The notes under the pieces were generated by a model. The model did no database searches, had not been told where the DNA came from, and worked only from the letters and a program-made list of their open reading frames with translations. From Micromonospora parva (GTDB lineage Bacteria; Actinomycetota; Actinomycetes; Mycobacteriales; Micromonosporaceae): a DNA stretch of 44,657 bases. The stretch covers positions 1 to 44,657 of the forward strand of contig NZ_JNZS01000037.1 of the NCBI RefSeq assembly GCF_000718515.1, given 5' to 3'. Numbering within the stretch: position 1 is the first letter of the stretch; every line of letters starts with the position of its first letter. Positions 25,844-34,613 of the stretch are shown one piece after another. Position numbers and translations under genes: made by a program.

Positions 25844-26869
25844 TCAGGCGGTACGACGCTGCCGCAGCCAGAGAACCGGCCCGCTGACCAGGTAACCCAC
25901 CACGATCAGCGCGAACGTCAGCCGGATGTCGACCAGTGCGCCGATCACCGGAGCCAACCAGAGCCACGGCGGCAGCTTCACCAGGCGGGCGAGCTTGGCG
26001 TACGGGAAGCTCGACACCATCGCGAACGCCAGCAACGCCACCCCGGCGACCAGCACGGCACCGGGCACCGGCAGGCCGATCGCCACCGTCACGGCGAGCA
26101 CCGCGGCGGCCATGGTGGTGGGCACACCGCAGAAGAAGCGGCCGTCCTTCGGCGAGACGTTGAACCGGGCCAGGCGGATCGCGGCACACGCGGCGACCAG
26201 GGCGCAGGCCACCGCCGCCGCGGCCGTGGAGACCGAGCCGGCGAGCGACGCGTAGACCACGACCGGCGCGGCCAGGCCGAACGAGCACATGTCGGCCAGT
26301 GAGTCCATCTGAGCGCCGAACGGGCTGGCCACGCCGAGGCGTCGGGCCAGCGCGCCGTCCAGACCGTCGAAGCCGACGCAGGCGATCAGGCAGAGCGCGG
26401 CCATGCGCACCTCACCCTGCATGGCCAGGAAGATGGCCAGCATGCCGAGCATCAGGCTGGCCAGCGTGCAGGCGTTGACCAGGCCGAACTTCATCCGGCG
26501 CGCGATGGTGCGCTCGCCGGGAAGCAGCGGGATCGAGCGGGCCTCGTCGACCTGCGCCATCGGCGGCATCGCCGGGCTGACCGGTACGACCGCGTCGATG
26601 TCCGCCCGGTCCAGGCCCAGTGTCGGGTCCACACCCAGCGTCGGTCGGCTGAGCCGGTCCAGGCCGTAACGACGGCGCTGCCGGTCGGCGTACCGGTGCT
26701 CGGTCGGGGTCAGGTCGGTCGGGTGCAGGTCGCCGTCGCGGCGACCGACCCGGACCAACAGCACCTGGCGGGCGAACGTGCTGCTGCGGCGCAACCGGCC
26801 CGCCCAGCGACGCCCTGCGGGGCGCGGACTGTCAGTAGTACGACGCCGGCGCCATGGGGCTCTCGGCAC
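25844..26869 (-). CDS. pssA: CDP-diacylglycerol-serine O-phosphatidyltransferase
   Basis: Makes phosphatidylserine from CDP-diacylglycerol and serine at the cytoplasmic membrane. The CDP-alcohol phosphotransferase motif D-G-x2-A-R-x8-G-x3-D-x3-D is complete (DGALARR ... FGAQMDSLAD, about residues 174-196). Seven or eight hydrophobic segments follow residue 128. The first 125 residues are an unusual basic, hydrophilic extension. The GTG start at 26869 has GGAGG 4-5 bases upstream; a start nearer the domain is possible (for example Met127, MKFGLVNACT). Partner of the convergent psd. Confidence 0.92.
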   Translation of the reverse strand: MPRAPWRRRRTTDSPRPAGRRWAGRLRRSSTFARQVLLVRVGRRDGDLHPTDLTPTEHRYADRQRRRYGLDRLSRPTLGVDPTLGLDRADIDAVVPVSPAMPPMAQVDEARSIPLLPGERTIARRMKFGLVNACTLASLMLGMLAIFLAMQGEVRMAALCLIACVGFDGLDGALARRLGVASPFGAQMDSLADMCSFGLAAPVVVYASLAGSVSTAAAAVACALVAACAAIRLARFNVSPKDGRFFCGVPTTMAAAVLAVTVAIGLPVPGAVLVAGVALLAFAMVSSFPYAKLARLVKLPPWLWLAPVIGALVDIRLTFALIVVGYLVSGPVLWLRQRRTA

Positions 26870-27138
26870 GTTTCCTCCATCACCGGATCTGCTGGCCGCC
26901 GTGGGGCGGTGTCCGGCTGTCTCGTGCCGGACCTTGCATGGCCCGGCAGCCGTTTTGCGGAGTACACCATCGCATAGGGGAACATGGCTTGGCGATAGCT
27001 GCCGGCGGTACTTATAACTGGCTTAAACCGCTCGAACCGCTCGCTTGTTCCCATCCCGGGCCTCATCGCCCGTTTCCTCCATCATTCCCGCCTTTGACTG
27101 TACCGGAGGGTCACCAACTCGGCTCAGTGAGCCGAGTG
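26870..27138. other. Intergenic region upstream of pssA
   Basis: A 269-base gap, lower in GC around 26975-27030 (near gtacttataactggcttaaa), where the pssA promoter is likely. The 14-mer cgtttcctccatca occurs at 26869-26882 and again at 27071-27084; on the minus strand both give a GGAGG site. The second one precedes an ATG at 27066 that opens a frame running into pssA. A 9-bp hairpin, actcggctc/gagccgagt (27117-27137), follows the Nudix gene stop. Confidence 0.5.
27117..27137 (-). terminator. Short hairpin downstream of first double-Nudix gene
   Basis: A perfect 9-bp stem (27117-27125 with 27129-27137) and a 3-base loop immediately beyond the stop codon at 27139. There is no T-tract on the transcribed side. 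Confidence 0.5.
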
Positions 27139-28095
27139 CTATCGGCCACTCTGTCCGATTGCCACGGCAGCGATGTCGCTCAACGGCAGGTCAACCGCCT
27201 CGGCCCGGGTGAACCACCCCGCCCGGGCCGTCGACCCTCCGGCGGCTTCGGTGACCGTCGCGTCAGTAGGTACGTCCACCAACACCCGATAGATCACCCG
27301 TACGCCATGCCAGTCCAGCGGACGGCCCTCCGGGCCGTACGCGGCCGGATTGTGCAGGTTGTTGACGCCGAGGAGCTCCACCACCCGGCCCACCTGCCCA
27401 CCCTCCTCGACCAGCTCCCGGAGCAACCCGGTGGCTGGCTGCTCACCGTGATCGGTGCCACCGCCGGGCAGATGCCAGAGACCGGCCCCCGGATAGCCCT
27501 GCGCGATCTGCGTCAGCAGAATCCGCCCAGCAGGGTCGGTGACCAGCCCGTACGCCCCGAAGCGCAGCCGACGATCGGGGTGTGGCGGCGCAGTCGGATG
27601 CCGCAGCCGGTGCGTCCCGGGCGGCAGTGGGGTGACCGGCACACCGAGCGCCTCGGCGGTGAACGGGGTCAGCGGCACCTGCGCCACCTCCGCCGGGGAG
27701 AGCCAGCGAGACTGATCAACCAGACCAGCCCCGGCCTCGGGCTGCGCGCCTTGGGGCTGCGCATCCTGCGGCTGAGCCGCCTGGGGTCGCGGGGCATCGG
27801 ACAGAGCGCCGTGGGGCGTGCTGAGTTCAAACAACAGCCGGTCGGTGTGCAGCGAGATCCTGCCCTCCGAAGAAGTGGCCACATCGGCGACCACCGCGAG
27901 CAGTCGAGACACCGTCACCGTCAACCCGACCTGTTCGGCGACCTCGCGGACCACTGCACGCTCCGGGTCCTCGGCATGCCCGACGGCACCGCCCGGCAAC
28001 CGCCAGAGACCCGGGAATTCGCCTTCAACCCCGTCCCGAACCACCAGGACACGGCCCGAATCCCTGATGAGCCCGTAGACCCCGACCCGCCGCAT
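27139..28095 (-). CDS. Protein with two tandem Nudix domains (copy 1)
   Basis: Nudix proteins hydrolyse nucleoside diphosphates linked to another group; the substrate here is unknown. The ATG at 28095 (MRRVGVYG) is preferred, with AAAGG upstream. Domain 1 (residues 1-145) has GGAVGHAEDPERAVVREVAE and then QVGL, where the second metal-binding Glu of the box is Gln. Domain 2 (about 165-318) has an intact catalytic core: GGGTDHGEQP and RELVEEGGQ. A run of AQPQ-like repeats is inserted in domain 1 near residues 105-122. It is a paralogue of the gene at 28469-29419. Confidence 0.88.
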   Translation of the reverse strand: MRRVGVYGLIRDSGRVLVVRDGVEGEFPGLWRLPGGAVGHAEDPERAVVREVAEQVGLTVTVSRLLAVVADVATSSEGRISLHTDRLLFELSTPHGALSDAPRPQAAQPQDAQPQGAQPEAGAGLVDQSRWLSPAEVAQVPLTPFTAEALGVPVTPLPPGTHRLRHPTAPPHPDRRLRFGAYGLVTDPAGRILLTQIAQGYPGAGLWHLPGGGTDHGEQPATGLLRELVEEGGQVGRVVELLGVNNLHNPAAYGPEGRPLDWHGVRVIYRVLVDVPTDATVTEAAGGSTARAGWFTRAEAVDLPLSDIAAVAIGQSGR

Positions 28096-28134
28096 CAATT
28101 GCACCTTTGCTCGCCCCCGCTTCGCACCCCATGC

Positions 28135-28194
28135 CGTTGATCATGAAGTTATCGCCATCCATCTCGCACTCTGACAATAACTTCATGATCAACG
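28135..28194. repeat. Palindromic element with 18-bp perfect arms
   Basis: Arms cgttgatcatgaagttat (28135-28152) and its exact complement (28177-28194) flank 24 bases. It is much richer in A/T than its surroundings and lies in the gap between two genes. It lacks a T-tract after the stem. It looks like a repetitive palindromic (REP-like) unit; copy number elsewhere cannot be seen. Confidence 0.7.
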
Positions 28195-28252
28195 CGAGGT
28201 GGCGCATGGGAACCCACGGAGCTGGCGAACCGGCGTCACTCAGGACGAAGCG

Positions 28253-28329
28253 TGATCCACTCGGGTTCACGGAAGGCGCGGTGTCCCGCGCGCCGGGATA
28301 CCGCGCCTTCAAGGAACCCGAGTTGATCA
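28253..28329. repeat. 77-bp palindromic element, family A copy 1
   Basis: Two 36-base arms (28253-28288 and 28294-28329) separated by cgcgc; the arms are complementary at about 31 of 36 positions. Both ends read tgatc followed by (c/a)actcg. The element at 44265-44341 has the same length, arm size, loop size and terminal sequence, so they belong to one family. Confidence 0.75.
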
Positions 28330-28468
28330 AGGGGGTGAGGCCAGTCGATCACAGGGCGAGGCCACTGCGCAGCGGCGGGGCGCGACCACGGGCAGCCGGC
28401 GGCAAGCCGGCAGGTCGTGCCGGACGGGGGCGCGACCGTTGGGCCGTCTCCTCGTAGACCGGCCGGGG

Positions 28469-29419
28469 TCAGGTTAGCTGGGCCGCCTGCACCGCCTCGG
28501 CGGTCACCTCGGTGAGGCGGTCGGTGGGGAGGGCGCCCAACTCCTCGCGGCCGAACCAGCGGGCCTCGCAGGTGGAGCCGCCCACGTCAGCCACGGTCAG
28601 CGGGTTGGGCTGGTCGACGACGACCCGGTAGAAGGCGCGTACGCCGTGCCAGTCGATCGGGTAGCCCTCCGGGCCGAGCGAGGCGGCGTCGCGGTGGCTG
28701 GCCACCCCGAGCAGTTCGACGAGGCGGCCGGTCTGCCCGGTCTCCTCGACCAACTCCCGGATGAGAGCCGCGCCGGGCTGCTCACCGTAGTCGGTGCCGC
28801 CGCCGGGCAGGTGCCAGCAGCCGGCACCGGGGTAGCCGTCGGAGACCCGGGTGAGCAGGACGCGACCGGCCGGGTCGGTGCAGACCGCGTACGCGGCGAA
28901 GCGCTGGGCCCGGTGCAGCCCGTCGGGGCCGGGCACGGCGTAGAAGGAGGGGAACTCGGGTGCCTCGTCGGGCACCACGTCGGCCGAGGAGGCGGGCAGC
29001 CCGAGGGCGCGTGCGGTGAACGAGCGCAGCGGCAGCTCGCGCGCCTCGTCGAGGGTGTACCACCGGGCGAGGTCGGTGGGGCGTTCGCCGGCCCGGTCCG
29101 CGAGGGTGCCGCCGCGCACGGCCACCCGGTAGATCAGCCGGTCGGTGTGGATGGTGATGCCGCGATCCGGGAGTGCCCGCATGTCGGCGAGCACGTCGGC
29201 CAGGCCGGAGACGGCGACCGAGAGGCCGGTTTCGGCGGCGGTCTCGCGGACGACGGTGTGGTTCGGGTCCTCGCCGTGGTCGACGGCCCCGCCGGGCAGC
29301 GACCACGCTCCGGGGGTCCCGGAGTGCTCCGATGCGCGGACCAGCAGGACGCGGCCGCTTGAATCAGCACAAACTGCGTATGCCGCGATCCTGCGGAGCG
29401 GCTTGAGCAAGGTGGTCAC
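28469..29419 (-). CDS. Protein with two tandem Nudix domains (copy 2)
   Basis: A 316-residue paralogue of the previous gene with the same domain order. Domain 1 (residues 1-145) has GGAVDHGEDPNHTVVRETAA then ETGL, where the first metal-binding Glu of the box is Ala. Domain 2 (about 165-316) has the full box GGGTDYGEQP and RELVEETGQTG. So in both copies the N-terminal domain is degenerate, at different positions, while the C-terminal one is intact. The start is GTG with GGGGAG about 11 bases upstream. Substrate unknown. Confidence 0.88.
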   Translation of the reverse strand: MTTLLKPLRRIAAYAVCADSSGRVLLVRASEHSGTPGAWSLPGGAVDHGEDPNHTVVRETAAETGLSVAVSGLADVLADMRALPDRGITIHTDRLIYRVAVRGGTLADRAGERPTDLARWYTLDEARELPLRSFTARALGLPASSADVVPDEAPEFPSFYAVPGPDGLHRAQRFAAYAVCTDPAGRVLLTRVSDGYPGAGCWHLPGGGTDYGEQPGAALIRELVEETGQTGRLVELLGVASHRDAASLGPEGYPIDWHGVRAFYRVVVDQPNPLTVADVGGSTCEARWFGREELGALPTDRLTEVTAEAVQAAQLT

Positions 29420-29562
29420 GGAAGCAAATTCTCCCCGGGCCGGGTTACCGGAACGGAAAAGAGTCGGATTCCTGACTGTCCGGCCCCGATCAGGGATTGG
29501 TCAGGGTAATGATCCGGGCGGTCACCGAGGGCGGGGCGGACGCCAGCGCGGACCGTGGGGGT

Positions 29563-29931
29563 ATGACATCGACCACCGCACCCCACGCCCCGTACAAGCA
29601 GCTTCGGCGACCCACCACCGACCGCATGGTCGCGGGGGTCGCCAGCGGCATCGGCCGCTACTTCGACATCGACCCCACACTGGTCCGGGTGATCTTCGCG
29701 GTCACCGGCCTGCTCACCGGCGGGCTCGCGCTGTTCGCGTACCCGATCATGTGGTTCCTGATGCCGGAGGAGCCCGCCGGCGCGCCGGCCTGGCCGCACG
29801 CCGCGGGCGTCGCGCCGCAGAACGGCCCGCCGCCCACCGCCGGGCCCGCGCCCGGCGGCCCACCGCAGGGGTACGCCCCGACGCCGCCCTACCCGCCGAC
29901 GACCCCGTCCAGCCCGCCGCCGGCCGCCTGA
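29563..29931 (+). CDS. Small PspC domain protein
   Basis: A 122-residue protein with an N-terminal PspC domain (DRMVAGVASGIGRYFDIDP, hydrophobic pair GLLTGGLALFAYPIMWFLM) and a Pro/Gly-rich C-terminal tail. The ATG at 29563 follows a G-rich stretch; upstream ATG/GTG codons in the same frame give no better site. It is the third PspC domain in the window, 7 bp short of the convergent guaA stop. PspC proteins act in membrane-stress responses in other bacteria; the role here is inferred. Confidence 0.85.
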   Translation: MTSTTAPHAPYKQLRRPTTDRMVAGVASGIGRYFDIDPTLVRVIFAVTGLLTGGLALFAYPIMWFLMPEEPAGAPAWPHAAGVAPQNGPPPTAGPAPGGPPQGYAPTPPYPPTTPSSPPPAA

Positions 29932-29935
29932 GCGG

Positions 29936-31495
<1,560 letters not shown>

Positions 31496-31556
31496 GTGCA
31501 CAAAGCCTACCGACAGTCACGACCGTTCCCGCCACCGGCACGCCCACCCCGCCCCT

Positions 31557-31637
31557 CCCCCGCGATCTTGCACTTTCTGTCGCGACAAATGGCACGAATG
31601 CCGCGCAACGACGACCGAAAGTGCAAGATCGCGGGGG
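31557..31637. repeat. 81-bp palindromic element with 21-bp perfect arms
   Basis: Arms of 21 bases (31557-31577 and 31617-31637; core cgcgatcttgcacttt) are exact complements and flank 39 bases. The inner part includes tgtcgcgaca (31578-31587). It sits 62 bases before guaA and 13 bases after the stop of the GMC oxidoreductase gene. It could double as that gene's terminator. Confidence 0.75.
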
Positions 31638-31649
31638 TTGCGGGGGGGG

Positions 31650-33344
31650 TCAAGGACGCAGCGCGCCCGGGGCGTTCGGCGGGACTGCCGGGTTTCGCGG
31701 GGGTACGGGGGCCAGCCGGCGGTACGGGCCGCCGAGCGGCGGGCGGGGATCTTCCTCGCCCTTGTTCGGCCAGAAGGACATGGCCCGTTCCGCCTGGGCG
31801 GTGATCGTCAGGGAGGGGTTCACGCCCAGGTTGGCCGAGACCGCCGCGCCGTCGACCACGTGCAGCCCGGCGTGCCCGTACACCCGGTGCCAGGGATCGA
31901 TCACTCCGTCGGCCGCTGTCGCGCCGATGACCGCCCCGCCCAGGATGTGCGCGGTCACCGGGATGTCGAACGGCTCGGTGAGCGAGCCGCCGGCGGTGCC
32001 GCCGATCTCGTCGGCGAGCAGCCGGGCCGCTGTGTTGCCGGCCGGGATCCAGGTCGGGCTCGGGGTGCCGTGACCCGGGCCGGTGACCAGCCTGCGGCCC
32101 AGCGGGCCACGCCGCCACCGGGTGGTCAGCGAGTTGTCCACCGACTGCATGACCAGGGCGATCACCGTCCGTTCCGACCAGCCCCGGACCGACACCATCC
32201 GCGCGGCCAACCCGGGCTGCCGCACGATGCTGCCCAGCCAGCGGCGTACCCGGTGCGGGCCGCCGTCGACCAGCAGCGACTGGAGCAGCCCCATCGCGTT
32301 GGAGCCGCGCCCGTAGCGGACCGGCTCGATGTGCGTCTGCGGGTCGGGGTGGAACGAGCTGGTGATAGCCACCCCCTCGGTGTAGTCCAACCGCTCGGAG
32401 CGGGCCCGCTGTCGTGGCACCGAGGCGCCGAGGATCGCCTCCGAGTTGGTTCGGGTCAGCTCGCCGAGGCGGGGCGAGAGCCCGGGTAGCGCTGCGTCGG
32501 CGCGCATCGCGTGCAGCAGCCGCTGGGTGCCGAGCGCCCCGGCGGCGAAGACCACCTGGTCGGCGTGGATGACCTGCCGGCCCCGGCGCAGCCAGGCGCC
32601 GGTGCGTTCGGTGTGCACCTGGTAGCCGCCGCCGGCGGGCCGGACGGCGGTCACGGTGGTCAACGGGCGGACCGTGACCCCGAGCCGCTCGGCGAGCCAG
32701 AGGTAGTTCTTCACAAGCGTGTTCTTCGCCCCGTGCCGGCAACCGGTCATGCACGAGCCGCAGTGCGTGCAGCCGGTGCGCTCCGGGCCGGCGCCGCCGA
32801 AGTACGGGTCCGCGACCCGCTGGCCGGGCCGGCCGATGTGCACGCCCACCGGGGTGGCGTGGAAGGTGTGCCCCACCCCCATCCGCTCGGCCACCGCCCG
32901 CATGGCCCGGTCCGCACCGGTGTGCACGGGGTACGTGGTGACACCGAGCATCCGTTTCGCCTGGTCGTAGTGGTGGGCCAACTCATCGCGCCAGTCGGTG
33001 ATGTCCCGCCACTGCGGGTCGTCGTAGAAGGCCGGCAGCGGTTCGTAGAGGGTGTTCGCGTAGACCAGCGAACCGCCGCCCACCCCCGCGCCGGAGAGCA
33101 CCAGCACCCCACCGCCGGACCCTCGGTCGGCCGGGCGGAGCAGGGTGAGTCGTTGGATGCCGTAGCAACCCAGCTTCGGAGCCCAGAGGAACCGGCGGAC
33201 CCGCCAGGACGTCTGTGGGAACTCGTCGTCGGTGAAGCGGCGGCCGGCTTCCAGCACCGCCACCGAGTAACCCTTCTCGGCGAGTCGGAGCGCGGTGACG
33301 CTGCCACCGAAGCCGGACCCGATGACGACCACGTCGTACCGCAT
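31650..33344 (-). CDS. GMC family FAD-dependent oxidoreductase (ChoD-like)
   Basis: A flavin oxidase/dehydrogenase of 564 residues. I chose the ATG at 33344 (MRYDVVVIGSGFGGS), which places the FAD dinucleotide-binding loop at the N-terminus. Other visible parts are VLEAGRRF, the GAGVGGGSLVYANTL segment and the C-terminal VDGAAVSANLGVNPSLTI region. A Cys-rich stretch TGCTHCGSCMTGCRHG (about residues 187-200) matches the mycobacterial ChoD (Rv3409c) subgroup. ChoD lies near guaB3 in M. tuberculosis, so synteny supports this subgroup. The substrate (a sterol or other alcohol) is not proven; despite the name, cholesterol oxidation is not certain. Confidence 0.9.
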   Translation of the reverse strand: MRYDVVVIGSGFGGSVTALRLAEKGYSVAVLEAGRRFTDDEFPQTSWRVRRFLWAPKLGCYGIQRLTLLRPADRGSGGGVLVLSGAGVGGGSLVYANTLYEPLPAFYDDPQWRDITDWRDELAHHYDQAKRMLGVTTYPVHTGADRAMRAVAERMGVGHTFHATPVGVHIGRPGQRVADPYFGGAGPERTGCTHCGSCMTGCRHGAKNTLVKNYLWLAERLGVTVRPLTTVTAVRPAGGGYQVHTERTGAWLRRGRQVIHADQVVFAAGALGTQRLLHAMRADAALPGLSPRLGELTRTNSEAILGASVPRQRARSERLDYTEGVAITSSFHPDPQTHIEPVRYGRGSNAMGLLQSLLVDGGPHRVRRWLGSIVRQPGLAARMVSVRGWSERTVIALVMQSVDNSLTTRWRRGPLGRRLVTGPGHGTPSPTWIPAGNTAARLLADEIGGTAGGSLTEPFDIPVTAHILGGAVIGATAADGVIDPWHRVYGHAGLHVVDGAAVSANLGVNPSLTITAQAERAMSFWPNKGEEDPRPPLGGPYRRLAPVPPRNPAVPPNAPGALRP

Positions 33345-33487
33345 GAAGGCATCATTACTCGTGAGTAGCGCTCGCGCCAGCGCCCGTTTTCGCGCGATCA
33401 TGCTCCGGCCGACCGACCCGGCGTCTCCCGGCCGCAACCGGGAGCACCTGTCGGAGCGTTGTTCACCAGAGGGTGAGAGGAATCCAC

Positions 33488-34606
33488 ATGGTTCTCGGGT
33501 CGATGGCGCCACGCCGACGCTGGCTGCTGCTGGGGCTGACGGCCCTCGCCGCGGTCGCGCTGATCGCCGCCGGCGCGGTGGTGATCACCCGGCTGACCGG
33601 TGACAACACGCCGGGCGGCGCTCCGGTGGCCGGCTCACCGACCCCGTCGCCGGTCGGCACGCCCACCCCGAGCCCCAGCGGTCCACCGCCGGGCGCGGAC
33701 ATCACCGGCCCGCTCAACCTGCTGCTGGTCGGTGTGGACACCCGGGTCAGCGTGCCCGGATGGGAGCCGCACTCGGACGCCGTGCTGGTGCTGCACGTAC
33801 CCAAGGGACTGAACCGGGCGTACCTCTTCTCACTCCCCCGCGACCTGCTCGTGGACATCCCGGCGTTCCCGAAGGCCGGCTACAAGGGCGGCAAGACCAA
33901 GCTCACCCACGCGATGAGCTTCGGCAGCCGGGTGCCGGGCAAACCCAAACAACCCAGCACCGCCCAGGGGTACGAGCTGCTGCGCAGCACGGTCAGCGGT
34001 TACACCGGGCTGCGCATCGACGCTGGCGCGGTGCTCACGTTCAACGGGTTCGACCGGCTGGTCGACGAACTGGGCGGGGTGGACATCTACGTCGACCAGC
34101 GGGTCGAGTCGCTGCACCGCCGACCGGACGGCAAGTACCGGGAGCCCGCGCCGGGCGGGTACAAGGGGCCGCAGCAGGTCTACGAGAAGGGCGAGCGGCA
34201 CCTCAACGGCTGGCAGGCGCTGGACTACGCACGGCAGCGCTACATCACGGGCGGCGACTACGCCCGGCAGCGTCACCAGCAGCAGCTGATCCGGGCGATG
34301 ACCCGCAAGATCCTGGACGAGGGCCTGGCCAAGCAACCGGAGCGCGTCGACAAGGTGGTCTCCGCGCTGGGCGACACGTTGGTCTACGTCGGCGGACGCC
34401 GGATCGTCGACATCGCGTACGCCCTCAGTGGCCTGCCGGAGAACCGTTTCACGCTGGTCGGGCTGCCCGGTTCCGGTGTCGGCAAAGGCAGCGCCTACCG
34501 GGGTGAGCAGCTGACCGCCGAGGGCCGCACGTTCCTCACCGAACTGCGCGCCGGTCGCGCCGACGCGTACCTGGACGCCCACCCCAAGCTGGTCGTCAAG
34601 AACTGA
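33488..34606 (+). CDS. LytR-CpsA-Psr (LCP) family protein
   Basis: An extracytoplasmic phosphotransferase that attaches glycopolymers to peptidoglycan. I place the start at ATG 33488, with GAGAGG about 7 bases upstream; 372 residues. A short cytoplasmic head and one membrane segment (LLLGLTALAAVALIAAGAVV) precede a Pro/Ser linker and the LCP domain from about residue 78. Family landmarks are LLVGVDTR, DAVLVLHV, SLPRDLLVDIP, GFDRLVDELGGVDI, ALDYARQRY and DYARQRHQQQLI, with the conserved arginines that bind the polyprenyl-pyrophosphate. Its 3' end lies 7 bp from the convergent M1 peptidase gene. Confidence 0.94.
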   Translation: MVLGSMAPRRRWLLLGLTALAAVALIAAGAVVITRLTGDNTPGGAPVAGSPTPSPVGTPTPSPSGPPPGADITGPLNLLLVGVDTRVSVPGWEPHSDAVLVLHVPKGLNRAYLFSLPRDLLVDIPAFPKAGYKGGKTKLTHAMSFGSRVPGKPKQPSTAQGYELLRSTVSGYTGLRIDAGAVLTFNGFDRLVDELGGVDIYVDQRVESLHRRPDGKYREPAPGGYKGPQQVYEKGERHLNGWQALDYARQRYITGGDYARQRHQQQLIRAMTRKILDEGLAKQPERVDKVVSALGDTLVYVGGRRIVDIAYALSGLPENRFTLVGLPGSGVGKGSAYRGEQLTAEGRTFLTELRAGRADAYLDAHPKLVVKN

Positions 34607-34613
34607 CCGGCGC

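Larger units (their letters stand above)
28096..28468. other. Intergenic gap holding two palindromic elements
   Basis: The 373 bases between the two double-Nudix genes contain the 60-bp palindrome and, 58 bases later, the 77-bp palindrome. The last 130 bases, which lie downstream of the second Nudix gene's stop, have no feature I can name. Confidence 0.6.

Noticed and set aside
33345..33512. Longer N-terminus for the GMC oxidoreductase
   Set aside because: It would place 56 odd residues before the FAD loop and overlap the control region and start of the divergent LCP gene.
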